From contig JBGAFI010000006.1 in assembly GCA_044227325.1 (NCBI GenBank), forward strand, positions 186,001 through 250,000: a DNA stretch of 64,000 bases. Reading direction: 5' to 3'. Below, one piece after another: positions 39,042 to 47,921 of this stretch (within the stretch, counting starts at the first letter, position 1; each line of letters begins with the position of its first letter). Position numbers and translations under genes: made by a program. The stretch comes from PFJX01 sp044227325 (GTDB lineage: Bacteria; Pseudomonadota; Gammaproteobacteria; Burkholderiales; Thiobacillaceae). The notes beneath the pieces were generated by a model. That model was given only the letters and a program-made list of their open reading frames with translations. It ran no database searches and was not told where the DNA came from.

Positions 39042-39686
39042 ATGCGTACAGATTTGTGGATGGGAATTTTCATGTGTGGAATCGTCGGCGCCGCCGGCGC
39101 GGCGAGCGAAACGGAATCCCTGCCGACGCCCCGGGTCGAGGGTGGCATGCCCCTCATGCAGGCTCTGGACGCGCGCCATTCCACCCGGGAGTTCGATAAC
39201 CGGCCGCTGACGCCGGAGACCTTGTCCGATCTGCTCTGGGCGGCCGGTGGTGTTAATCGGCGCGACTCCGGCAAACGCACCGCGCCGTCCGCGCGCGACT
39301 GGCGTGAAATCGATATCTACGTGGTCACGGCCCGGGGCGTCCAGGTCTATCTGCCCGAGACGCATGCCCTGCGCCACGTATCTGATCGGGATTTACGGGC
39401 GAGCACGGGCCGGCAGGATTTCCCGGGCCAGGCGCCGCTGAACCTGGTCTACGTGGCGAACCATGCGCGCATGATCGATGCCGACGAGACCCAGAAAACC
39501 TTCTATGCCGCAGCCGATACCGGCTTCATGGCCGAGAACGTTTACCTCTACTGCGCCTCCGTCGGGCTGGGCGCGGTGGTGCGCGGCGCGGTCGATCGTG
39601 ACGCCCTGTCCATCGCCCTGGGCCTAGGTCCGGAACAGCACATCACCCTGGCCCAGACCGTGGGCTATCCCAAGCCGGCCAAGTGA
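39042..39686 (+). CDS. exported nitroreductase-family (SagB-like) protein
   Basis: A 214-aa nitroreductase-fold protein with an N-terminal signal-like segment (WMGIFMCGIVGAAGAAS). Family parts: LDARHSTREFDNRPLTPETL (flavin phosphate), LLWAAGGVNR, and the end LGPEQHITLAQTVGYPK. ATG 39042 has GGAGG six bases upstream. Nitroreductases outside the cytoplasm are unusual, so the signal may be a membrane anchor; cofactor could be FMN. The substrate is unknown. Confidence 0.83.
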   Translation: MRTDLWMGIFMCGIVGAAGAASETESLPTPRVEGGMPLMQALDARHSTREFDNRPLTPETLSDLLWAAGGVNRRDSGKRTAPSARDWREIDIYVVTARGVQVYLPETHALRHVSDRDLRASTGRQDFPGQAPLNLVYVANHARMIDADETQKTFYAAADTGFMAENVYLYCASVGLGAVVRGAVDRDALSIALGLGPEQHITLAQTVGYPKPAK

Positions 39687-39718
39687 CGGCGCGGCGATAC
39701 CGACCACTCCGACTAGCC

Positions 39719-40111
39719 ATGCGCGGTGACAACGCGATCTTGCGAACCCGCCTGTATCTGATCGGCGCCTGCATCCTGCTGGCGGGGCTGGGCGTCGGCG
39801 CGTGGGTTTACTTCTCGGCGAGGGAAGGGCCTGCCGACGCCCTCGGCTATGAAATGGCGGGCGACCGGGTCTACGCGATTTCGCCCGGGGAATCCAAAGC
39901 TTATCGGCACGACCTGGAAGTGTATGGCGGCAAGGCGGCGCTGATGGCGGACGACTTCAACCGCTGGTTCGAAAGCCTGTGGCAGGGAAAGTCCCTGGCC
40001 TACACCCTGGCGACACTTGCCGCTGGTCTAGCCTTGGTGTGTTTCGTTGCGGCGGCCCGTCTGCCCCGGGATACGTCTTTGGAATATCCCGAGCCGGGGC
40101 CGGAGGAATAG
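39719..40111 (+). CDS. small two-helix membrane protein
   Basis: A 130-aa protein with transmembrane helices at about residues 10-30 (LIGACILLAGLGVGAWVYFS) and 95-115. The 65-residue part between them probably faces the periplasm. No family recognised. The frame also allows a GTG start at 39683 that overlaps the nitroreductase stop, so the two genes are likely co-transcribed. Confidence 0.7.
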   Translation: MRGDNAILRTRLYLIGACILLAGLGVGAWVYFSAREGPADALGYEMAGDRVYAISPGESKAYRHDLEVYGGKAALMADDFNRWFESLWQGKSLAYTLATLAAGLALVCFVAAARLPRDTSLEYPEPGPEE

Positions 40112-40204
40112 GGCGCCACCGCAAGAACCGGCCATCGCCTGGCGCGCAGTTGCGCTCCAGGCCGTAAATCCCGGGCCGGGAAAAAAGCGGGTAGACGCAG
40201 GAAT

Positions 40205-40252
40205 GACATGACATATAAATAACTGACCAGTCAGTTATTTATATGTCATGTC
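40205..40252. promoter_or_regulatory. 48-bp perfect palindrome over the tetR start codon
   Basis: Bases 40205-40227 and 40230-40252 are perfect 23-bp inverted copies (core ACATATAAATAACTGAC) around a 2-nt centre. The AT-rich centre also holds TATTTATATG, a likely -10 region. The start codon of the TetR gene (40248-40250) lies within the right arm and there is no ribosome site between. It is almost certainly the repressor's operator; as RNA it could also hide the start codon. Confidence 0.85.
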
Positions 40253-40916
40253 CACCGTGCTCACCGAACCCCGTTGGCAACGCCGCGCCGAGTCGCGTCC
40301 CCAGGAACTGCTGGAGGCGGCTTTGGCCGAGTTCGTGGAACGGGGCTATGCCGCGACCCGGCTGGAAGAGGTGGCCCGGCGCGCCGGCGTCTCCAAGGGC
40401 ACGCTGTATCTCTATTACGAGAACAAGGCTGAATTGTTCAAGGCGGTGGTGCGCAAGTCCCTGGTCTCCAACCTGGACGAGGCCCAGGCGGCGATTGCGG
40501 GTTATCAAGGCGGTGGCCGCGAGCTTCTGGTCTTTCTTTTGTCGGAGTTCACCCGGCGCGTCAGCGATTCGTCCCTGTCGGGCATTCCCAAGCTGATCCT
40601 GGCGGAAGCGGGGAATTTCCCGGAAATCGCCCGCTTCTATTACGAGGAAGTGGTGCAACGCGGCAGGAGCCTGATCCAGGGCGTGCTGCAAATGGGCATG
40701 GACCGGGGGGAATTCCGGACCGTGGACCTGGATTACGCCTGGCGCGTGGTGATCGCCCCCGTCGTGCTGGGCATCCTTTGGAAACACTCGTTCCTGGCTT
40801 TCGAACCGGGGGGATTCGAGTTCGAATGCCACCTGCGCAGTCACCTTGATCTGCTGTTCGATGGACTTGCCGCGCGCGGCGAAACCGAGCGGGATACCGC
40901 GAAGGACGCGATATGA
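40248..40916 (+). CDS. cecR: TetR-family repressor of the exporter operon (CecR-like)
   Basis: A 222-aa TetR/AcrR regulator: helix-turn-helix at residues 25-60 (EELVE type, here GYAATRLEEVARRAGVSKGT, then LYLYYENKAELF) and a helical ligand domain. It starts inside its palindromic operator and overlaps the ybhG start (ATGA). In E. coli the TetR protein CecR (YbiH) heads the same gene order, ybhG-F-S-R. It should release the operon when it binds a toxic organic compound. Without a leader sequence the mRNA may be leaderless. Confidence 0.9.
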   Translation: MSTVLTEPRWQRRAESRPQELLEAALAEFVERGYAATRLEEVARRAGVSKGTLYLYYENKAELFKAVVRKSLVSNLDEAQAAIAGYQGGGRELLVFLLSEFTRRVSDSSLSGIPKLILAEAGNFPEIARFYYEEVVQRGRSLIQGVLQMGMDRGEFRTVDLDYAWRVVIAPVVLGILWKHSFLAFEPGGFEFECHLRSHLDLLFDGLAARGETERDTAKDAI

Positions 40917-41944
40917 AACCGAAAATATTCCTGATCGTTCCCGTCATCGTCGCGGCGGTCGCCGCCGGCGTGTGGTGGACGAAGCACAAGTCGCAGGCGC
41001 CCGAGACCGAACTGATCCTGCACGGCAACGTGGACATCCGCCAGGTGGAACTGGCCTTCAACGCCAGCGGCCGCATCGCGGATATCCTGGTGCGGGAGGG
41101 CGACCGGGTGAAACAGGGCCAGTTGCTGGCGAGCCTGGATACCGAACGCTTGAAACTGTCCCTGAGCCAGGCCGAGGCCCAAACCAATGTGCAGCGCCAG
41201 GTGGTGGCCCGCTACCTGGCCGGTTCCCGCCCGGAGGAAATCCGCCAGGCACGGGCGCAGCGGGATGCCGCCAAGGTGGCGGTGGCGGATGCGGAGGCGG
41301 TGTATCGGCGTCAACTGGACCTGGTGGCTCAGAAATTCGTGACACAACAGCAGGCGGATTCGGCGAAATTCGCCCTGGACAAGGCCCGCGAACAACTCAA
41401 GGCGACGGACGAGGCCTTGCGCCTGGCCGAACTGGGCCCGCGCAAGGAAGACATCGCCGCGGCCCAGGCTTCCCTGGCGGTCAACGAAGCGGCGGCGGCG
41501 CTGATCCGGCGCGACATCCAGGAAGGGGAACTGCGCGCGCCTTCCGACGGCATCGTCGAGAACCGCATCCTGGAGCCGGGCGACATGGCCTCCGCCGCGA
41601 AGCCGGTGTTCACCCTGGCCCTGACCGATCCGGTCTGGGTGCGGGTCTATCTGCCGGAGACGCATCTGGGCCGGGTGCCGGTGGGCGCCCGCGCCACGGT
41701 CGGCACCGACAGCCATCCCGGCAAGCCGTTCAAGGCCTGGGTGGGCTACGTCTCGCCCAGCTCGGAATTCACGCCCAAGTCGGTGGAGACCACGGACATC
41801 CGCGCGAGCCTGGTCTATCAGGCCCGGGTATTCGTGTGCGAGGGCCGGGAGGCGATGCGCATGGGCATGCCGGCGACGGTGACCATCAAGCTGGATCAGC
41901 CGGCGCCCGTGGCGGGGGCCGATCCCTGCAAGGACGGGCAGTGA
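40913..41944 (+). CDS. ybhG: HlyD/YbhG-type periplasmic adaptor
   Basis: Membrane-fusion protein linking an inner-membrane ABC exporter to an outer-membrane channel. 343 aa: N-terminal membrane anchor (FLIVPVIVAAVAAGVWW), lipoyl half-motifs (ASGRIADILVREGDRVKQG and LRAPSDGIV), a coiled-coil hairpin between them (about 85-190) and the beta-barrel end. Overlaps both neighbours (ATGA, GTGA), so the operon is tightly coupled. Confidence 0.93.
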   Translation: MKPKIFLIVPVIVAAVAAGVWWTKHKSQAPETELILHGNVDIRQVELAFNASGRIADILVREGDRVKQGQLLASLDTERLKLSLSQAEAQTNVQRQVVARYLAGSRPEEIRQARAQRDAAKVAVADAEAVYRRQLDLVAQKFVTQQQADSAKFALDKAREQLKATDEALRLAELGPRKEDIAAAQASLAVNEAAAALIRRDIQEGELRAPSDGIVENRILEPGDMASAAKPVFTLALTDPVWVRVYLPETHLGRVPVGARATVGTDSHPGKPFKAWVGYVSPSSEFTPKSVETTDIRASLVYQARVFVCEGREAMRMGMPATVTIKLDQPAPVAGADPCKDGQ

Positions 41945-43782
41945 GTCTCGCGCTTTCCCCTCCCGCGTCGCCGCGCATCCCTTCCCCGCTTGCGGGGGAG
42001 GGACCGGGTGAGCGGGGAGAAGCCGCGGCCCCCGTTCTGGTCGCCAGCGATCTCGCCAAGAGCTTCCAGGCCGGCGGCCGCCACATCCAGGCGCTGGGCG
42101 GCATCAGTTTTTCCATCCAGCCCGGCGTGGTCACCGGCCTCATCGGCCCGGACGGCGCCGGCAAGACCACCCTCATGCGTCTGGCCGCCGGATTGTTGAT
42201 TCCCGACGCGGGCCACATCCGGGTGCTGGGCATGGACGCCACCCGGGATTCCCTCGCGGTGCAGGCCGCCCTGGGCTACATGCCCCAGCGCTTCGGCCTG
42301 TACGAAGACCTGACGGTGCAGGAGAACCTGGACCTGTATGCCGACCTCCAGGGCGTGCCCGGGTCGGAGCGATCCGAGCGTTACCGGGAGCTGATGCACA
42401 TGACCGGTCTCGCTCCCTTCACCCGGCGCCTGGCGGGCCGCCTGTCCGGCGGCATGAAACAGAAGCTGGGCCTGGCCTGCACCCTGGCGCGGGCGCCGCG
42501 CCTGCTGCTGCTGGACGAACCCACGGTGGGCGTGGACCCGGTGTCGCGCCGGGAGTTGTGGGGCATCGTCGACCGGCTGGTGAAAAGCGAGGGCATGAGC
42601 GTGCTGCTCTCCACCGCCTATCTGGACGAGGCCGAACGCTGCACGGATGTGGTGCTGCTGCACGAAGGCAAGGTGCTGGACCAGGGACCGCCGTCGGCGA
42701 CCAGCGCGCGCATGGCGGGACGCGCCTGGGCGGTTGCCATCCCCGGCCGGCGGCCCCGGGATGTGCAGGCGGACATGGAGGATCGATCCGGCGTGGTGGA
42801 CGCGCTGGTCCAGGGCGACCACGTGCGCCTGGTGCTCGACTCCGTCGTCACGCCGGAGCACATGGCCGAATTGCCCGGCTTGGAACAGGCCGACCTCCAA
42901 GCCGTTCCCCCGCGTTTCGAGGATGGTTTCATCGATCTGCTGCGGGAACGCCTCGGGGCGGCGGGGCGCGCGCCGGCCGACATGAACGGGCTGCTGCCGG
43001 GACACGCGGACAAGCCGGATGCGGGCCCCGTCATCCAGGTGGACAAGCTGCGCCGCCGTTTCGGCGATTTCTGGGCCGTGGACGGGATCAGCTTCCAGGT
43101 CAGCCGGGGCGAGATCTTCGGTTTGCTGGGGGCGAATGGCGCCGGCAAATCCACCACCTTCCGCATGTTGTGCGGCCTTCTGCCCGCGAGCAGCGGCAGT
43201 CTGCGGGTGGCCGGCCTGGACCTGCGCCACGCGGCCGCGGCGGCGCGGGCGCGCATCGGCTACATGTCCCAGAAGTTTTCCCTGTATGGCAATCTGAGCG
43301 TGGCCCAGAATCTGGCCTTCTTCGCCAGCGCCTACGGCCTGGCCAGCAAGGCGCGCAAGGATCGGATGGATTGGGCGCTGGCGGAATTCGAGCTGGAGAA
43401 GTACGCGGGCCAGCTTTCCGGCGACCTGTCGCTGGGCTACAAGCAACGTCTGGCCATGGCCTGCGCCCTCATGCACCGGCCGGAAATCCTGTTCCTGGAC
43501 GAGCCCACTTCCGGCGTCGATCCCCTCGCCCGGCGCGAATTCTGGCGCCGCATCAACGCCCTGGCCCGGGCCGGCGTGACGGTGCTGGTGACCACCCATT
43601 TCATGGAGGAGGCGGAGTATTGCGACCGCCTCGCCATCATGGCCGCCGGCCGCATCCTGGCCATGGACGAGCCCGCCGTGGTCAAGGCCGGCGCGCGCAC
43701 GGCGGAGAACCCGGAACCCAGCATGGAGGATGCCTTCATCCGCCTGGTGGAAGGGGATGAAGCGCGCGAGGAGGCGGCATGA
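41941..43782 (+). CDS. ybhF: duplicated ABC ATPase (YbhF type)
   Basis: A 613-aa protein with two ATPase domains. Domain 1: Walker A GPDGAGKTT, signature LSGGMKQK, Walker B LLLLDEP. Domain 2: GANGAGKST, a degenerate signature in SGDLSLGYKQR, and ILFLDEP. The GTG start at 41941 overlaps the ybhG stop. The first 35 residues (reading SPLAGEGPGERGE) are encoded by a dispersed GC-rich repeat, so they are not part of the normal family N terminus; the conserved part begins at PVLVASDLAKSF. Confidence 0.92.
   Translation: MSLALSPPASPRIPSPLAGEGPGERGEAAAPVLVASDLAKSFQAGGRHIQALGGISFSIQPGVVTGLIGPDGAGKTTLMRLAAGLLIPDAGHIRVLGMDATRDSLAVQAALGYMPQRFGLYEDLTVQENLDLYADLQGVPGSERSERYRELMHMTGLAPFTRRLAGRLSGGMKQKLGLACTLARAPRLLLLDEPTVGVDPVSRRELWGIVDRLVKSEGMSVLLSTAYLDEAERCTDVVLLHEGKVLDQGPPSATSARMAGRAWAVAIPGRRPRDVQADMEDRSGVVDALVQGDHVRLVLDSVVTPEHMAELPGLEQADLQAVPPRFEDGFIDLLRERLGAAGRAPADMNGLLPGHADKPDAGPVIQVDKLRRRFGDFWAVDGISFQVSRGEIFGLLGANGAGKSTTFRMLCGLLPASSGSLRVAGLDLRHAAAAARARIGYMSQKFSLYGNLSVAQNLAFFASAYGLASKARKDRMDWALAEFELEKYAGQLSGDLSLGYKQRLAMACALMHRPEILFLDEPTSGVDPLARREFWRRINALARAGVTVLVTTHFMEEAEYCDRLAIMAAGRILAMDEPAVVKAGARTAENPEPSMEDAFIRLVEGDEAREEAA
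41981..42002. repeat. GC-rich palindromic repeat inside the ybhF start region
   Basis: CTTCCCCGCTTGCGGGGGAG is the same kind of palindrome as at 10127 and 54374. It lies between the coupled GTG start and the conserved coding region of ybhF and is read through in frame. Confidence 0.65.
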
Positions 43783-43902
43783 AGGCGCGGCTTCGCCGGG
43801 GGTTGACCAGGAACGCGGGCGGCGGGGAAATCCCTCCTGCCCTCCATTACGAAAGCGGGCGACGCCACCAAGAACGAAGCTGCCTACCCGGGCAAACCAC
43901 CT

Positions 43903-43937
43903 CCCCCCTTTGGAAAAGGGGGGCCGGGGGGGATTTT
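43903..43937. repeat. CCCCTTT..AAAGGGG repeat
   Basis: CCCCCCTTTGGAAAAGGGGG followed by CCGGGGGGGATTTTT matches the two elements at 17672-17766. It is in the 247-bp gap between ybhF and ybhS, which otherwise holds nothing I recognise, although these genes are normally adjacent. Confidence 0.7.
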
Positions 43938-44029
43938 TCGACGGTGGGTATACCCATCACGGAAAGCTATCCCGCCGCGCATCCCTCTGCATCCGAGCGC
44001 GGTAGCTCTCTCCAAGCGGTGACGCGGCC

Positions 44030-45181
44030 ATGAGCACCCCGACGCCCATCACCAGCCGCCGCGGCGGTTCCGCCATGCGCCTGCGCGGCCTGACGCGCAA
44101 GGAGTTCCTGCAGATCGTGCGCGACCCCAGCAGCATCGCCATCGCTTTCGTCATGCCCATCTTCTTGCTGGTGCTGTTCGGCTACGGCGTATCCCTGGAT
44201 GCGGACCACGTGCCCGTCGCCCTGGTGGCGGAGGAACCCTCGGCGGACACGGCGGATTTCTTCGCCAGCCTGGAAGGCAGCCACTATTTCGCGCCGGTGC
44301 GCGCGGCCAGCCTGTTCGCGGCGGAACAGAGCCTGCGCGAGGGCAAGGTGAATGCCATCGTGCATCTGCGCGGCAACTTCGCCGAACGCTTGCGCCGGCC
44401 AGGCGGCGCCCCCATCCAGGTCATCGTCAACGGCGTCGACGCCAACACCGCGCGCCTGGCCCAGGGCTACGTGGAAGGCGCCTGGGGCAACTGGCTGGCG
44501 CGCCGGGCCGCGAGCCGGGGCCAGGAGCTGGCGACGCCGGTGCAATTGGAGCAGCGCATCTGGTTCAACCCCGAGGTGAAGAGCCGCAACTTCCTGGTGC
44601 CCGGGCTGGTGGCCATCATCATGACCCTGATCGGCACCCTGCTCACCGCCCTGGTCATGGCGCGGGAATGGGAACGGGGCACCCTGGAGGCCCTGCTGGT
44701 GACCCCGGTCAGCATGACCGAGGTGCTGCTGGGCAAGCTGATCGCCTATTTCACGCTGGGCACCGGCGGCATGCTGATGACGGTGGGCATGGCGGTGTTC
44801 CTGTTCGAGGTGCCCCTGCGCGGTTCCTTCTGGGTGCTCTGGGTGTGTGCGTCCCTGTTCCTGATCGCGGCGCTGGGCATGGGGCTCACCATCTCCACCC
44901 TGGCGCGCAACCAGTTCGTCGCCGGCCAGATCGCCATCATCGGCACCTTCCTGCCCGCCTTCCTGCTGTCTGGTTTCATCTTCGACATCGACAGCATGCC
45001 GGCGGTGGTGCAGACCATCACCCACGTCATCGTCGCCCGCTACTTCGTCGCCATCGTCCAGACCCTGTTCCTGGCCGGTGACGTGTGGGCGGTGGTGCTG
45101 CCCAACGCGGCGGCGCTGATCGTCATGGCCGCGATCTTCCTCGCCATCACCTGGCGCAAGTCGCGGAAACGTCTCGAATGA
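44030..45181 (+). CDS. ybhS: ABC-2 permease (YbhS type)
   Basis: A 383-aa ABC-2 permease: one helix near the N terminus (FVMPIFLLVLFGYGVSL), a periplasmic domain of about 150 residues, then five helices starting at FLVPGLVAIIMTLIGTL and the conserved EWERGTLEALLVTPVSMTE loop. It forms the channel half together with YbhR. Its stop overlaps the next start. Confidence 0.93.
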   Translation: MSTPTPITSRRGGSAMRLRGLTRKEFLQIVRDPSSIAIAFVMPIFLLVLFGYGVSLDADHVPVALVAEEPSADTADFFASLEGSHYFAPVRAASLFAAEQSLREGKVNAIVHLRGNFAERLRRPGGAPIQVIVNGVDANTARLAQGYVEGAWGNWLARRAASRGQELATPVQLEQRIWFNPEVKSRNFLVPGLVAIIMTLIGTLLTALVMAREWERGTLEALLVTPVSMTEVLLGKLIAYFTLGTGGMLMTVGMAVFLFEVPLRGSFWVLWVCASLFLIAALGMGLTISTLARNQFVAGQIAIIGTFLPAFLLSGFIFDIDSMPAVVQTITHVIVARYFVAIVQTLFLAGDVWAVVLPNAAALIVMAAIFLAITWRKSRKRLE

Positions 45182-46296
45182 ACGCGCTGCTGATCCGCCT
45201 GTTCGCCCTGGTGCGCAAGGAATTCCTGGCCCTGCTGAAGGACAGGCGCGGCCGCATGGTACTGATCGTGCCGCCCATGATCCAACTGCTGGTGTTCGGC
45301 TACGCCGCCACCTTCGACCTCAAGGACATTCCCTACGCCCTCTACAACGAGGACCGGGGCGTCGCCTCGCGCGACCTGATCGCCACCTTCGACGGCGCCT
45401 CGGCCTTCCATCGGGTGGCGACCCTGCGCGGCGAAAACGAGATCGCGTCCCTGGTGGATGCCCGCGCGGTGCTGGTGGTGCTGCACATCGGCCCGCGCTT
45501 CAGCGCCGAGCTGCTGTCCGGCGGCACGGCGCCGGTGCAGGTCATCGTCGACGGGCGCAACTCCAATACCGCCATGATCGCCCTGGGCTATGTGCGCAAT
45601 CTGGTGGACCGCTACAACCGGGCGTGGATCGAGCAACGAGGCCTGCAATCCCCGCCCGCGCGCCTGGAAAGCCGCGCCTGGTTCAACCCCAATCTGGAAA
45701 GCAGGTGGTTCTTCATCCCCGGCATCGTCGGCATGCTCACCCTGGTGACCACCATGCTGGTGACGGCGCTGACCGTGGCGCGGGAACGGGAGCAGGGCAC
45801 CTTCGACCAGCTCCTGGTCACGCCGCTGCGCCCCGGCGAAATCCTGCTGGGCAAGGCCCTGCCCGGCTTCATCATCGGCATGGCGCAGGGCACGGTGATC
45901 CTGATCATCGCCACCCAATGGTTCCAGGTGCCCCTGCTGGGCAGCCTGCCCGCCCTCTACGCCGGCCTCGCCCTGTTCCTGCTCTCCGGCGTCGGCGCCG
46001 GCCTGCTCATCTCGTCCCTGGCCGTGACCCAGCAGCAGGGCTTGCTGGGCGCCTTCCTGTTCATGGTGCCGGCGGTGATCCTGTCCGGCTTCGCCACCCC
46101 CATCGCCAATATGCCCCCGGCGGTGCAAACCATCACCCTCATCGATCCGCTGCGCTATTTCCTCATCATCCTGCGCAAGGTGTTCCTGGAAGGCGCCGGC
46201 TTCGACGTGCTGGCGGGCCAGTACTGGCCCATGGCCATCATCGCGGCGGTGAGTCTGAGCCTGGCGAGCTGGTTATTCAGGAATCGGATGTATTGA
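45178..46296 (+). CDS. ybhR: ABC-2 permease (YbhR type)
   Basis: A 372-aa paralogue of the preceding permease: MVLIVPPMIQLLVFGYAATF, periplasmic domain, FIPGIVGMLTLVTTMLVTAL, and the EREQGTFDQLLVTPLRPGE loop. ATG 45178 overlaps the ybhS stop. Last gene of the cecR-ybhGFSR-like operon. Confidence 0.93.
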   Translation: MNALLIRLFALVRKEFLALLKDRRGRMVLIVPPMIQLLVFGYAATFDLKDIPYALYNEDRGVASRDLIATFDGASAFHRVATLRGENEIASLVDARAVLVVLHIGPRFSAELLSGGTAPVQVIVDGRNSNTAMIALGYVRNLVDRYNRAWIEQRGLQSPPARLESRAWFNPNLESRWFFIPGIVGMLTLVTTMLVTALTVAREREQGTFDQLLVTPLRPGEILLGKALPGFIIGMAQGTVILIIATQWFQVPLLGSLPALYAGLALFLLSGVGAGLLISSLAVTQQQGLLGAFLFMVPAVILSGFATPIANMPPAVQTITLIDPLRYFLIILRKVFLEGAGFDVLAGQYWPMAIIAAVSLSLASWLFRNRMY

Positions 46297-46423
46297 GGAC
46301 GCGCCTAGCGAAGGCGCGGCAGGGGATTTCCGCCAGTGCGAGACTCCCGCGCGCAATCCCGCCATGAAGCCGGGTTCTGTGCTAAAAAAGTACTGTTTTC
46401 ATGAATACGGTACCGATTCAGCC

Positions 46424-46705
46424 ATGGACAACACCGTCACCACCGCCGAAATCAAGCGCCGAGGCATGGCCGCCATCGAGGAAGGCCTGCGCCAAGGCCC
46501 CCTGCATATCCTGAAACACAACAAGCCAGCCGCCGTGGTGTTGTCCGAGGCCGAATATCAGCGCCTTGCCCAAGGCGCGGCATCCCTTCCCGAGGGACTG
46601 AGCGCGCTGCAATGGCTCCTGAGCCATCCCGGCACGGGCAGTCTGGACAAGGCCCAGATCGACGCCGGCCTGCAAGCCGAACGCGACAGTTGGAACGGAA
46701 CTTGA
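46424..46705 (+). CDS. Phd/YefM-like antitoxin
   Basis: A 93-aa antitoxin: VTTAEIKRRGMAAIEEGL and HILKHNKPAAVVLSEAEYQR form the Phd-type DNA-binding fold, followed by a helical tail. ATG 46424 is preferred over one 20 codons upstream, which falls in a promoter-like AT-rich stretch (with GGTACC and a TTCATGAA palindrome, 46399-46416). Overlaps the toxin frame by 4 bp. Confidence 0.85.
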   Translation: MDNTVTTAEIKRRGMAAIEEGLRQGPLHILKHNKPAAVVLSEAEYQRLAQGAASLPEGLSALQWLLSHPGTGSLDKAQIDAGLQAERDSWNGT

Positions 46706-47112
46706 TCGCCTTCTTCGACGCCAACGCCCTGATCTACCTGATCGAGGGCGCGGAGCCCTTCGCCGGCCGGGTACGCGGAGCTTTGGCCCAAGCCATGGCC
46801 GAGCATCCCGGTCTGCGCGCGGCGGTCAGCCGCCTGTCCTGGCTGGAATGCCGCATCCGGCCCATGCGAACCCATGATGTTGCCACCCTCGCCGCCTATG
46901 ACTCTTTCTTCGCCCGGCCCGACCTGACATGGGTGGAACTGAGCCGGGACGTGGTGGAACTGGCGACGGTCATCCGGGCGCGCCATGGCCTGCGAACGCC
47001 CGACGCTCTGCAGGCAGCCTGCTGCCTGCAAGTGGGAGCCGGGCATCTGTTCTTTACCGGGGATGAGGGGTTCAGGCGGGTGGCGGGGTTGAATGTGCGG
47101 CCGCTAGGGTGA
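46702..47112 (+). CDS. vapC: PIN-domain toxin (VapC-like) with TTG start
   Basis: A 136-aa PIN ribonuclease: Asp in AFFDANALIYLIEG, Glu in LSWLECRIRP, Asp in RTPDALQAA, Asp in FTGDEGF. The only sensible start is TTG 46702, overlapping the antitoxin stop (TTGA); a rare start here would keep toxin output low. Unlike the pair at 33.9-34.5 kb this PIN protein is only distantly similar in sequence. Confidence 0.88.
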   Translation: MIAFFDANALIYLIEGAEPFAGRVRGALAQAMAEHPGLRAAVSRLSWLECRIRPMRTHDVATLAAYDSFFARPDLTWVELSRDVVELATVIRARHGLRTPDALQAACCLQVGAGHLFFTGDEGFRRVAGLNVRPLG

Positions 47113-47334
47113 GCTCTTGGTGACGGATGGGGAATTGAGGTCTGTCTCCAACAATACTGCCTGACGGGAAGCGTTGTACAGAATCGCTTGCACCCACGTC
47201 CACTTGGTTTGATATTGATCTTCTACCCTCTGGAACCTAACCTTCTTATGTTCTGTAGTTCCCTGCACTACACACCCCGATTGCAACTTTAGTTTTGCTG
47301 CATCGTCTACAAAGAGATAAGGTTCGTGCCCTTC
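47104..47334 (-). pseudogene. 3' gene remnant
   Basis: A 76-codon open stretch, bounded upstream by a stop and with no ATG, reads like natural protein: EGHEPYLFVDDAAKLKLQSG, then TTEHKKVRFQRVED, then WTWVQAILYNASRQAVLLET. It overlaps the end of the PIN toxin gene by 9 bp. It is probably the end of a gene cut when the AT-rich island was assembled. No family recognised. Confidence 0.4.
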
Positions 47335-47667
47335 TTAGCTTAGGAGATGCGTTGAGTGAAGTGCCGCACTAAAGAGGACAAAATTGCCACAAAGTGTAAA
47401 GTTTTGCCGCTCTGTGTCGATATTTCTGACAGCACATCTATATCTGCTACTGTTAACTGATTGTTTTTTCACGATACTCGTACATGGTGTGATTCTTGCT
47501 TGTATATGCAGCCTTCGCCAAGCAACTTCATGTTAACTAACTATACAGCTACACATTCTTAAAGATGCAAGCTTACATGCATCTAGTGTTGCATTCTTAA
47601 ATCACAAACAAGGATTATCAACTTAACCATACCTCTGTCATTTAGCGTCTCAGGAGGCCAAGTCACA
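47335..47667. other. AT-rich gap of 333 bp
   Basis: Low-GC sequence rich in TGCAT and CATCTA-like words; no supported gene. It must hold the promoter of the 62-aa protein gene. Confidence 0.5.
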
Positions 47668-47856
47668 ATGGAAAATACTCAATTCCGCACCCTAATAGAA
47701 GAAGTTTTGGTAAGCAAGGAAAGAAAAGTGCTGACTGCTGTTGAAAAACAAATTTTCTATCAGGCGGTGTATGAGGACGCCGGAAAGAAAATAGAAGATG
47801 TCAGGAATGAGCAAAAACGTGCATTTGAAGAGAGCATGAAGCTGGTTCTTGCTTAA
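47668..47856 (+). CDS. small 62-aa helical protein of the AT-rich island
   Basis: A charged, probably all-helical protein (MENTQFRTLIEEVLVSKE, then AVEKQIFYQAVYEDAGKKIE, then EQKRAFEESMKLVLA). AGGAGG lies ten bases before the ATG. A strong terminator follows, so it is its own transcript, upstream of the C39-like gene. No family recognised. It could be a regulator or partner of the larger protein. Confidence 0.7.
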   Translation: MENTQFRTLIEEVLVSKERKVLTAVEKQIFYQAVYEDAGKKIEDVRNEQKRAFEESMKLVLA

Positions 47857-47871
47857 GCACACTAGAAGTAT

Positions 47872-47905
47872 AAAGGGCTGTCACATCATGGTGACGGCCC
47901 TTTTT
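47872..47905 (+). terminator. Rho-independent terminator after the 62-aa gene
   Basis: A 13-bp stem (AAAGGGCTGTCAC / GTGACGGCCCTTT, one T-G pair) with an ATCATG loop and a run of five T. Confidence 0.9.
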
Positions 47906-47921
47906 GTTTAAGGGAGTTATA

